Positions 56,038 through 64,000 of a stretch of 64,000 bases of DNA are shown piece after piece (within the stretch, counting starts at the first letter, position 1; each line of letters opens with the position of its first letter). The stretch covers positions 496,001 through 560,000 of the forward strand of contig NZ_CP059973.1 of the NCBI RefSeq assembly GCF_009193295.2, written 5' to 3'. The DNA is from Bacteroides luhongzhouii. GTDB taxonomy: Bacteria > Bacteroidota > Bacteroidia > Bacteroidales > Bacteroidaceae. The notes beneath the pieces were generated by a model. The model was not told the DNA's origin. It saw only the letters and a program-made list of their open reading frames with translations, and made no database searches. Position numbers and translations under genes: made by a program.

Positions 56038-57648
56038 TTATTCAGCAAATGTTACTATACTTTTAGCCGGAAGGATATAAACGTCTCCGTCTTTCACCCC
56101 TTTAGATGGTCTAAGATCATCTCCTTCCATATCGGATGTAATATATGGAATTAGACTCCGACTCTTATCGTCACTGAATGAAAGCTTTATTTCCCGTTCC
56201 TCATCCGAATAGTTAATCATCACTACGACTAATTTCCCATCTTTGTTTAAATAGGCGGAAGACATAACATCTTTCAATTCATTGGTATCACCATTATCTC
56301 GAGACATACCTAAACGGATAGCCCCCGGACGTATAAACCGGCTATAATTACCAAAAGCCCACAACAATTTAGGAACATAAACATCGCCATTGTTATAGTC
56401 ATCGGTCAGATATAATAAACCATCTTTATATTCGAAAGGAGTTGCTCCCAACCACCAATGCCATGCTGATGCATTGGCAAATACCAAATCTGCATGCATA
56501 ATACGAGCCACGTAAAGAGCTAATTTCATCGAGTAGTCGCGACCGCCGCCACCGACAGGTGTTCCATCGTCGGCAGTACCTAAATCGTAATCGTTGCTCA
56601 ATATGCAGAACTCTGTCTGCCAATACTTAATTCCTGTTTCTTTAACTTTTTGTCCTACTGCCTCACGAATCTGTCTCAATTCAGAATCTGTATCAACAGA
56701 CCAATAAGAATGCGTGGCTAAAAGTTTAGCTACATTCGACTGGCCCAAAAGATTAGTTGATGATTTAGGTGAGAAAAAATATTCAGCTTTATTACCATAT
56801 TTTTCATGATTAGGCATTCCTTCCGGAGCAGAATAAACAAAATGAGGCTTCCCAGACTCAGGTATAACTACTTTTGTATTTAAACCATATTCTACAAACT
56901 TTGCATTAACGGCTTTTGCTACATAAGCCACCTCATCGTTATTGGCATGACAACTTTCTGTACCATCTGCTTCCCATTCCGGCTCATTCAACGGACAGAC
57001 ATAATTAAAGTCCACTCCGTGTTTTTCTTTTGTCCGTTTTACCAATTCTGCTAAATAGGTGGCAAAATCGGTAAGGTGTTCATCTTTCAAATTCAACTTA
57101 TATTGAAGCTCTTGATCTCCTAAAGCATTGGTATAACCTGTTTTTGTCCAGTAATAAGGTGGGGAATTGCAAAATCCAAGAAATTGTTCGCACCCTCTTT
57201 CTTTAGCGGCCTTTACAAACCAAAATTGACCACCGACTTCTCCATCCAGTTCCATATCATAATCACCGCTTTCGTTACGAATACAAGGCATATTATTCCA
57301 CCGGGCCTCCGTCCCCGGATATGGCTTCTCCAAGCTTCCTGCTCCAAAAACCATTCGCCAAAGGGATAACCCTATTCCCTTCGGTTTCCCATTCTCATCT
57401 TTCTCCAAACTAAAAAGTAAATCTGCAATCTCATTTCGTTTATCTATCGGCCAATTTTTACCAACATGTCTGAAAGTCCATGCATCAGATGCACCGAAAT
57501 TGTCAATTTCCTGATTCTTCTGATCGAAATGCACGTAATAAGTTCGCGATGTAGGGACATATTCGTGTACCTTTTTGCCATCATCTTCGCAACTTGTAAA
57601 TAACACAAATGCAAAAAAATAAAAGAATGTCAATAGTGTTGTTTTCAT
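56038..57648 (-). CDS. GH30-type glycosidase lipoprotein
   Basis: 536 residues, lipoprotein signal (lipobox FTSC). Catalytic barrel begins at EIDNFGASDAW; acid/base Glu in CPLNEPEWEAD (near 222) and nucleophile Glu in KYWQTEFCILS (near 345), with a C-terminal beta-sandwich. GSLEKPYPGTEARW, NSPPYYWTKTG and the overall plan resemble endo-beta-1,6-galactanase (GH30_5-like) enzymes; other GH30 activities are possible. First gene of the PUL operon; lipid-anchored, so likely on the cell surface. Confidence 0.8.
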   Translation of the reverse strand: MKTTLLTFFYFFAFVLFTSCEDDGKKVHEYVPTSRTYYVHFDQKNQEIDNFGASDAWTFRHVGKNWPIDKRNEIADLLFSLEKDENGKPKGIGLSLWRMVFGAGSLEKPYPGTEARWNNMPCIRNESGDYDMELDGEVGGQFWFVKAAKERGCEQFLGFCNSPPYYWTKTGYTNALGDQELQYKLNLKDEHLTDFATYLAELVKRTKEKHGVDFNYVCPLNEPEWEADGTESCHANNDEVAYVAKAVNAKFVEYGLNTKVVIPESGKPHFVYSAPEGMPNHEKYGNKAEYFFSPKSSTNLLGQSNVAKLLATHSYWSVDTDSELRQIREAVGQKVKETGIKYWQTEFCILSNDYDLGTADDGTPVGGGGRDYSMKLALYVARIMHADLVFANASAWHWWLGATPFEYKDGLLYLTDDYNNGDVYVPKLLWAFGNYSRFIRPGAIRLGMSRDNGDTNELKDVMSSAYLNKDGKLVVVMINYSDEEREIKLSFSDDKSRSLIPYITSDMEGDDLRPSKGVKDGDVYILPAKSIVTFAE

Positions 57649-57676
57649 AAATTATAAATATTTAATGGTGTAATTC

Positions 57677-57720
57677 ACTCTCTACGTAGACAGAGTAATT
57701 TATTTAACAGCACAAAGATT
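57677..57720 (-). promoter_or_regulatory. PUL operon promoter region
   Basis: Reverse strand AATCTTTG (57713-57720) is one mismatch from TAnnTTTG. Downstream of it lies ACTC-TCTACGTAGA-CAGAGT (57677-57696), containing a perfect 10-bp palindrome (57681-57690), in the leader before the ATG at 57648. Confidence 0.4.
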
Positions 57721-57817
57721 GAAATTTATAAGTTAATTGTGATTCTTAAATTAAGCAATCATGGTATATAAATTCGGCAAAGCAACTTTCTGACTATAAA
57801 ATGACGAAATTATCACT

Positions 57818-57825
57818 ATCTTTGA
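57818..57825 (+). promoter_or_regulatory. -7 element of the HTCS gene
   Basis: TATCTTTG, an exact TAnnTTTG match, 26 bp before the ATG at 57851. Confidence 0.6.
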
Positions 57826-57850
57826 TTCAGAATAAAATCATGAGAAACAT

Positions 57851-60800
57851 ATGAAACGCATTTCTATCTTCTTGCTACTTTGTATAATATGTATTGCTTC
57901 TTTTGGCCAGTACTCCAATATTAAAAAATTGGGAATGGAACAAGGCTTATCCAGTAATTTTGTAATGGGAATTACCCAAGACGAGAAAGGCTTTATCTGG
58001 GTAGCTACCGAATCTGGTTTAAATAAGTTCGATGGTAAAAACTTTAAGGTATACAAAAAGAATATAGATAACGAAAATAGCCTTAGCGGTAATGAACTCA
58101 ATGGAATATTATGTGATAAAAATACAATTTGGATAGCAACTCAGCGTTCCGGATTGAACGCTTTCGATTGTAATACGATGACATTCAGTCGATATGTAAA
58201 TGATCCCACAAATCCACAAAGTATAGCCACTAATGACATTACAGATATTGCTCATTCTAAGGACGGCAATTTATGGATTTCTAGTTATTATAATGGGTTC
58301 AGTTACTTCAATAAAGAAACAAAAGCATTTAGACACTATAATATAAGTAATATAGAGGGGCTGGGCAGCAATAGAATATTAAGCATACAGGTAGATGTTA
58401 ATGGTAAAATTTACTTAGGACATGAGAGTAAGGGCTTAAGTATAGTTGATATAAAAAGTAAAAAGGCAAAAAACTTCAAACATGACCCTAAAAATCCTAA
58501 CTCTTTGCCCGGAGATCAAATAAAAGCAATCAGAATAGACCAAAATGGGTATGTGTGGTTAGGTAGCAATAATGGATTGTGTATGTTCAATCCTGAATCA
58601 GAGATGTTTACTACCTTCAAACATAGCCCGACAAAGAGCAACTCATTATTGGCTGATAATATTTTTGATCTGTTAATATCTTCTGACCAAAAGCTTTGGG
58701 TTGGTACTGAAAATGGAGGCATAAGTATACTTGATCTAAAAAAAATGATGTTCATAACCCCAGAAACAGCTGTGTTCAGAAATATTAGATATAAAGATAA
58801 CGAGGAAGGTATTTCTAACTCTACCGTTAGATGCATATTTGAAGATTCCTTTCATAATATTTGGATAGGGACTTATGGCGGAGGTGTAAATTTTATAAGC
58901 AATATTGAAAATTATTTCAATAAATGGATTTATTCTCCAATACCGGGAGGAGTCAACAATTTAAGCAACAAAGTGGCATGGGGGATTTGCTCAGATGCTC
59001 AAGATAATATATGGATAGGAACCGATGGTGGGGGTATTGATGTATTTGAAAATGGCATAAATGTTAGAAATTTTTCTACCGACAACACTATACTTAAAAG
59101 TAATGCTATTCTCTCGGCAATAAAAGATTCAAATAATAACCTATGGTTTGGCACTTATAGAGGGGGGGTATATTTCTATGATTCTAAAAAAAAGCAATTT
59201 GAATACATAAACTTAGACAACAATTCTCAATTGGATATCAGGTGTTTATTTGAAGATCGGTCACGGAATCTATTTATCGGGACACATAACGGATTGTTTA
59301 AATATAATTTAACTTCAAAAAAAATAGATTCCTATTACGCAGGAAGTTCATCAATACATGAGAACGATATACGGTCGATAACACAAGATGATAAAGGGAA
59401 TTACTGGATTGGCACATATGGAAACGGAATAGGGGTATATAATCCGGACCTTAAATTAATAAAACTAATAAATAATCAGAATGGCTTATTCTCCAACACA
59501 ATAAATAATCTATATAAAGCATCGGATCATACTATCTGGGCTGCTACCGGAGAGGGACTAATTAAATTTGAGAATTCCGATTATAATTCTTTTAAAATTT
59601 TCTTAGAAAAAGATGGTTTACCTAATAATACAATTAAAGCTATTACTGAGGATAAGAACAATATGCTATGGTTTAGCTCGAATAGAGGGATAACGAGATA
59701 TGCTATAACAGAAAATCGTTTTTATAACTACAACCATCTTGATGGCGTTCCTATGGGCGATTTTATGGGAGGATCCGTAGTTTCGGGAAAAGACGGAACT
59801 ATTTTTTTCGGATCGCAAGATGGAATTTGCTATTTCAATCCATCGGCAAATCAATCTGAAATGGTTTTACCTCCAACTGTTATTACCGAATTCATTCTTT
59901 TGAATAAACAGAATTTGGCAACCGAAACTTTTACTGAAAAACATGTAGAGGAAAAAATAAGTTTATCATACTCTCAAAATTCGTTTAAAATATCGTTTAA
60001 TGAGTTGAACTTTGCTTTGAATGATAAAGTAGAATTTGCTTACCAACTAAAAGGGTTAGATAACAACTGGTACAATCTGCATGGCGACAACTCTGCCATT
60101 TTCCGCAATCTGGCTCCCGGAACTTACGATTTTGAGGTAAAAGCCCGACTGCGCAATACCGATTGGCCTAAAAATACCTTATCATCCATAACAATTGATA
60201 TAGCTCCGCCGTTTTGGCTATCATGGTGGGCTAAACTAATCTATTTGGTATTGTGCCTGTTATTATTTTTATATTTGATAAAAGCATACAAACGAAAATT
60301 AAAAGAAGAAAACGCTCTCTTTTTAGACAAGCAAAGTTTAAAAAGAGAACAAGACCTCAATAATGAAAAACTGCGATTCTATACCAATGTTACTCACGAA
60401 CTGAGAACTCCATTAACTCTGATATCGGGGCCATTGGAAGATATAATGAGCGACTCGGAATTGCCCAAGAAATTCACACCTAAGATTAAATTGATCATTC
60501 AAAATACTTCAAAATTATTGGATTTAGTAAACCAGATATTGGAATTTAGGAAGATAGAATCTCAAAATAAACGCTTATGTGTTTCACTTGATAATATGAG
60601 TGTGTTAATTCGTGAAATAGGGGAAAAATATAAAGATTATGTTGAAAGCAAAGGAATTGCTTTTGAAGTTTATTCAGAAGATCAAGTGATATTCGTTTTT
60701 GATGCTGAAGTAGTGATTACCATAGTTGAAAACCTTGTTTCTAATGCTGTTAAATATACAGATAAAGGTTTCATTAAGCTGATTTTAAACACTAGCAATG

Positions 60801-61897
60801 AGAATGGAATAAAATATGTAAATATAGAAGTAGAGGATACAGGCTATGGTATATCAGAAGAGAATCAACCACGAATTTTTGATCGTTATTATCAAGTGGA
60901 AAATAATAAACACACATCCTCCGGAACAGGTATTGGTTTAGCATTAGTGGAGAGTTTGGTCAAATTACACGATGCTGAAATATTTGTATCAAGCACCTTG
61001 GATGTTGGTTCTAAGTTCAAAGTTAGATTCAGGTTTGAAAACGAATACCCTGATGCGATATATCTTAATTCAGAGAATAAAGCGAAAGAGATAGAAACAG
61101 AATTTGAGCAGAACGAAAAAGATAAAAAGAATAAAATTCTTATTCTGGTGGTAGAAGACAACATTGAAATACAAGAGTATATAAAAGATTCGTTGGCAGA
61201 TAAATATAATATAGAAACAGCGACAAATGGTAAAAGTGGTATAGATGAAGCATTCAGGTTAATCCCAGATGTAATCATAAGCGATATTACTATGCCGATA
61301 AAAGATGGATTTGAACTCTGTAAAACATTGAAGGAAGATATCAGAACCAGCCATATTCCAATAATACTACTTACTGCTAAAGATTCACTACAAGATAAGA
61401 CAACAGGTTATTCTTTGGGTGCAGATTCGTATATAACCAAACCTTTCAATGGCAAATTATTGCTCAGTAGGGTTGAAAATTTAATTGAAAAGAAGAAAAA
61501 AACATCAAAAATCATTTCTCTAAATACTGAAAATAAAAGAAATGAATATATTGAATCATTGAGCAATTTAGATAATAAATTTCTGAAAAAGGTTACTGAT
61601 ATAATCATTAAGAATCTTGATTCTGAAAAAATTGATGTTGTTTTCCTCGCCGACCAAATGAATATGAGTCATTCATCTTTTTATCGTAAAATAAAAGCCT
61701 TGACAGGAATGACAGCAAATGAATTTCTCAGAAAAATAAAGATCCGTAATGCTGAGGAATTACTCATCACCGGGAAATATACTATTTCAGAAGTAGCTTA
61801 CTCTGTAGGTATGAGTAGTATGGCTTATTTTAGGCAATGCTTTAAGGAGGAGTTTGGCATCTCGCCTTCCGAATACCTCAAACAACTAAAAAACTAA
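57851..61897 (+). CDS. Hybrid two-component system (HTCS) sensor-regulator
   Basis: 1348 residues, the standard HTCS. Signal peptide; two-component propeller blades (about 30-670; repeated WIGTDGGGI/WIATESGL-type units); Y_Y_Y domain (about 690-780); membrane helix (about 789-812); HisKA with phospho-His in NVTHELRTPLT (near 845); HATPase (about 950-1066; NLVSNAVKYTD, DTGYGISEEN); receiver (about 1095-1213, DVIISDITMP); AraC HTH (about 1256-1345). It senses an oligosaccharide in the periplasm and activates the divergent PUL. This is the only regulator beside it. Confidence 0.97.
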   Translation: MKRISIFLLLCIICIASFGQYSNIKKLGMEQGLSSNFVMGITQDEKGFIWVATESGLNKFDGKNFKVYKKNIDNENSLSGNELNGILCDKNTIWIATQRSGLNAFDCNTMTFSRYVNDPTNPQSIATNDITDIAHSKDGNLWISSYYNGFSYFNKETKAFRHYNISNIEGLGSNRILSIQVDVNGKIYLGHESKGLSIVDIKSKKAKNFKHDPKNPNSLPGDQIKAIRIDQNGYVWLGSNNGLCMFNPESEMFTTFKHSPTKSNSLLADNIFDLLISSDQKLWVGTENGGISILDLKKMMFITPETAVFRNIRYKDNEEGISNSTVRCIFEDSFHNIWIGTYGGGVNFISNIENYFNKWIYSPIPGGVNNLSNKVAWGICSDAQDNIWIGTDGGGIDVFENGINVRNFSTDNTILKSNAILSAIKDSNNNLWFGTYRGGVYFYDSKKKQFEYINLDNNSQLDIRCLFEDRSRNLFIGTHNGLFKYNLTSKKIDSYYAGSSSIHENDIRSITQDDKGNYWIGTYGNGIGVYNPDLKLIKLINNQNGLFSNTINNLYKASDHTIWAATGEGLIKFENSDYNSFKIFLEKDGLPNNTIKAITEDKNNMLWFSSNRGITRYAITENRFYNYNHLDGVPMGDFMGGSVVSGKDGTIFFGSQDGICYFNPSANQSEMVLPPTVITEFILLNKQNLATETFTEKHVEEKISLSYSQNSFKISFNELNFALNDKVEFAYQLKGLDNNWYNLHGDNSAIFRNLAPGTYDFEVKARLRNTDWPKNTLSSITIDIAPPFWLSWWAKLIYLVLCLLLFLYLIKAYKRKLKEENALFLDKQSLKREQDLNNEKLRFYTNVTHELRTPLTLISGPLEDIMSDSELPKKFTPKIKLIIQNTSKLLDLVNQILEFRKIESQNKRLCVSLDNMSVLIREIGEKYKDYVESKGIAFEVYSEDQVIFVFDAEVVITIVENLVSNAVKYTDKGFIKLILNTSNENGIKYVNIEVEDTGYGISEENQPRIFDRYYQVENNKHTSSGTGIGLALVESLVKLHDAEIFVSSTLDVGSKFKVRFRFENEYPDAIYLNSENKAKEIETEFEQNEKDKKNKILILVVEDNIEIQEYIKDSLADKYNIETATNGKSGIDEAFRLIPDVIISDITMPIKDGFELCKTLKEDIRTSHIPIILLTAKDSLQDKTTGYSLGADSYITKPFNGKLLLSRVENLIEKKKKTSKIISLNTENKRNEYIESLSNLDNKFLKKVTDIIIKNLDSEKIDVVFLADQMNMSHSSFYRKIKALTGMTANEFLRKIKIRNAEELLITGKYTISEVAYSVGMSSMAYFRQCFKEEFGISPSEYLKQLKN

Positions 61898-62295
61898 ATT
61901 TAGTACACTTGTTTTTTAAGTTCTATAAATGGCACTGGTTAAAAAGTATAATGGCTGCCAAGGTTCAGACAATAGGCAACTCGTACATCAGGAATAATTG
62001 CTGAAAAGGCTTGAATGGTCATATTACGGTAGGGATTAAGTATACTAAATTTGTAAATGTAATGAATTATATTCACACAGGGAAAAGAGAAAGAAGATAT
62101 TAAAAATAAAAGAAAGGGACTGTGTTCTATGGGAAGGATATAAGCCTAATGAAGATGTAATACTTATTGAGCGTTTGCCCTGGGGAAGGATAAAGAATTT
62201 ATAAAAAGAAAGAAAAAGTTTGCCGTTCCCTTAAGAATAAATATCTTTGCAACCGTGGTTACAGTAACCACAGTTACTAATATAATTCACTGACT
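61898..62295. other. Intergenic region with a possible broken ORF
   Basis: About 400 bp. A frame at 62049-62204 has a protein-like stretch (RDCVLWEGYKPNEDVILIER) without a start; an ATG at 62062 in another frame would join it with one frameshift. I do not recognise it. The right part holds the promoter and dyad of the next gene. Confidence 0.35.
62219..62271 (+). promoter_or_regulatory. Consensus promoter with dyad at the start site
   Basis: TTTG (62219-62222), 19-bp spacer, TATCTTTG (62242-62249). The predicted start, near 62256, falls in the dyad GTGGTTA-CAG-TAACCAC (62255-62271), which overlaps a second one, GTAAC-caca-GTTAC (62264-62277). Confidence 0.65.
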
Positions 62296-63618
62296 ATGAG
62301 GTTTTATAATAGAGAAGAAGAACTAAAAGAGCTAAAACGAATTCAGCAATTGGCATTTGAGGAAAGTTCAAGAATGACAGTCGTTACCGGTCGCCGTAGA
62401 ATTGGGAAGACAAGCCTCATCATGAAAGCCGTTGAACAAACTCCCACTGTCTACTTATTTATAGGGCGCAAAAATGAAGCAACCTTGTGCGAAGAATTCA
62501 TCCCACTTATCGCACAAGCCCTACAAATCTTTGTTCCGACAGAAATCCGAAGTTTCCGAAACCTATTCCAATACCTAATGCAGCTTTCGACACAACGGAC
62601 TTTCAACCTGGTTATTGATGAATTTCAGGAATTCTATACTATTAATGAATCCATATTCAGCGATATGCAAAATATTTGGGACCAATATCGGAAGTCCTCA
62701 CACATGAATTTGATTGTCAGTGGTTCCATCTATTCTCTTATGCAAAAAATTTTCCAAGACAACAAAGAGCCACTCTTCGGAAGAGCTGATAACATAATCA
62801 AGCTGTCAGCCTTCAGTCTCTCTGTTCTAAAAGAAATCATGCATGAATATGCCCCGACACATTCGAATGATGATCTTTTAGCACTTTATACTTTTACTGG
62901 CGGGGTGCCTAAATACGTGGAACTTTTTTGCGACAACCATACGCTTCACGTGAAAAGCATGATCCATTTTATGGCTCGCGATAATTCTCCCTTTACCGAA
63001 GAAGGAAAAAATTTGTTGATAGAAGAATTTGGAAAAAATTACGGAACCTACTTTTCTATTTTAAGTGCAATTGCCGGAGGCAGAAATACACAAGCAGAAA
63101 TTGAGGCAGCACTAGGAGAAAAAAGCGCAGGTGGCTATCTGAAACGTCTGATAGACGATTATAATATTATCATACGCCAACGCCCCATTTTAGCTAAAGA
63201 GAGCTCAACAACTGTCCGATATGAAATATGTGATAATTTTATTAGGTTTTGGTTCAATTACTTCGATCGTAACCGTTCATTGATAGAAATTAAAAACTTT
63301 ATAGGACTGCGTAATATCATAGAAGCTGATTATCCAACCTACAGCGGAAAGATATTAGAACTTTACTTCAAACAGAAATTCGCAGAAAGTTATCAATTCC
63401 GTGCCATCGGGTCATGGTGGGAAGCCAAAGGGAATCAAAACGAAATAGATATTGTTGCACTCGGTCTTGAAAAAAACAAAGCAGTAGTTGCTGAAGTAAA
63501 ACGCCAACGTAAAAACTTTAAGCCAGAATTGCTGGACCAGAAAGTTGAACATTTGAAGAAAAAGCTATTGCCTCGTTATACTATTGAAACAATGTGTTTG
63601 TCATTGGAAGATATGTAG
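62296..63618 (+). CDS. ATPase_2 / DUF234-type ATPase with PD-(D/E)XK-like C-terminus
   Basis: 440 residues. N-terminal P-loop (VVTGRRRIGKTSLI near residue 32) with Walker B LVIDEFQEFY near 115, then sensor-like GSIYSLM, a winged helix (about 250-300; NTQAEIEAALGEKSAGGYLKRLI), and DUF234-like C-terminus (about 330-430). It contains NEIDIVALGLEKNKAVVAEVKRQ, the spacing of a PD-(D/E)XK nuclease core (E..D, E-x-K). Such STAND-like ATPases are common in Archaea and Bacteroidetes; roles are mostly unknown. Single gene with its own promoter. Confidence 0.8.
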   Translation: MRFYNREEELKELKRIQQLAFEESSRMTVVTGRRRIGKTSLIMKAVEQTPTVYLFIGRKNEATLCEEFIPLIAQALQIFVPTEIRSFRNLFQYLMQLSTQRTFNLVIDEFQEFYTINESIFSDMQNIWDQYRKSSHMNLIVSGSIYSLMQKIFQDNKEPLFGRADNIIKLSAFSLSVLKEIMHEYAPTHSNDDLLALYTFTGGVPKYVELFCDNHTLHVKSMIHFMARDNSPFTEEGKNLLIEEFGKNYGTYFSILSAIAGGRNTQAEIEAALGEKSAGGYLKRLIDDYNIIIRQRPILAKESSTTVRYEICDNFIRFWFNYFDRNRSLIEIKNFIGLRNIIEADYPTYSGKILELYFKQKFAESYQFRAIGSWWEAKGNQNEIDIVALGLEKNKAVVAEVKRQRKNFKPELLDQKVEHLKKKLLPRYTIETMCLSLEDM

Positions 63619-63690
63619 TACATAGTTAGGCACGGATGACAGGTTTTCTATGAGCTCAGTCCCCCATCACCTGTATTCCGTGCCCAATTA

Positions 63691-64000
63691 TCATTGTTGG
63701 TTTTCTTCCCGGTCTGTACGGATAAACTCCAAGAGTCGTTCTACCGCCTCTTCTTCAGGAATATTCTTTTCTACGCACACCTTGCCTTTATAAAGACTGA
63801 TTTTGCCACGTCCTGCTCCTACATAACCGTAGTCAGCATCCGCCATCTCACCGGGACCATTCACGATACAGCCCATAATGCCGATCTTCAAGCCTTTCAA
63901 ATGTGAAGTAGCTGCCTTGATACGGGCAATTGTTTTCTCCAAGTCGTAAAGCGTACGACCACAACCGGGACAAGATATGTATTCTGTCTTAGAGGTACGG
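63691..64000 (-). CDS. ispG: 4-hydroxy-3-methylbut-2-enyl diphosphate synthase, 3' part
   Basis: The window ends inside the gene; only about 102 C-terminal residues are visible (the frame runs to the edge). The Fe-S ligands are recognisable: SCPGCGRT, and [19 protein letters not shown], both typical of IspG (GcpE). The enzyme makes HMBPP in the MEP route of isoprenoid synthesis using a [4Fe-4S] cluster. The upstream end and N-terminus lie beyond 64000. Confidence 0.93.
   Translation of the reverse strand, partial: RTSKTEYISCPGCGRTLYDLEKTIARIKAATSHLKGLKIGIMGCIVNGPGEMADADYGYVGAGRGKISLYKGKVCVEKNIPEEEAVERLLEFIRTDREENQQ

Overview
The window looks like a gut Bacteroides chromosome (B. thetaiotaomicron / ovatus type). 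Supporting signs are a SusC/SusD polysaccharide-utilisation locus (PUL) with a hybrid two-component regulator, BspA-type, DUF4136, DUF3836 and DUF4476 secreted proteins, lipoproteins with LxxC lipoboxes, few Shine-Dalgarno sites, and many promoters with the Bacteroidetes -7 element TAnnTTTG. Functions are read from motifs only; no database search was run.

Layout. 0-7 kb: HelD-like helicase, DUF1905 protein, and a membrane TPR regulator followed by a two-lipoprotein operon. 7-16 kb: TIGR02757 and MATE genes, a degenerate aspartokinase-like protein, a sigma-54 response regulator divergent from a four-domain sulfur-transfer fusion (CoA-disulfide reductase, rhodanese, TusA, DsrE) with a MarR gene. 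15.6-23.5 kb: DUF4136 lipoprotein and beta-barrel; an operon of split 5'-nucleotidase plus GH3/beta-lactamase fusion; rplS; a ROK sugar kinase. 23.6-30.6 kb: a complete MacAB-TolC-like efflux operon and a fused MsrA-MsrB whose start codon lies in a hairpin. 30.7-38.4 kb: envelope genes (DUF3836, a GT51 transglycosylase with a large AsmA-like N-terminus, an Arg/Ser-rich protein, two DUF4476 proteins), a CvfB-like S1 protein and malate dehydrogenase. 38.4-41.5 kb: Fur regulator, P1B metal ATPase with a likely operator, beta-barrel protein.

41.5-43.2 kb is a gene-poor island and the most unusual part of the window: a candidate structured RNA, paired palindromic elements, an 11-unit 22-bp tandem array made of three unit families, and a broken IS1182-type transposase. 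43.2-61.9 kb is a seven-gene PUL on the minus strand (GH30, GH63/37-like, SusC, SusD, SusE-like, GH2, SASA esterase) with its HTCS regulator divergent. The window ends with an ATPase_2/DUF234 protein behind a consensus promoter with a dyad at its start site, and the 3' end of ispG.

How genes work together: in the PUL the SusD and SusE-like lipoproteins should capture the glycan, SusC import it, and the GH30, GH2, GH63-like and esterase proteins cut it, with the HTCS sensing a product and switching on the operon. The ABC operon forms an export conduit across both membranes. The Fur gene sits behind the metal pump and probably represses the pair.
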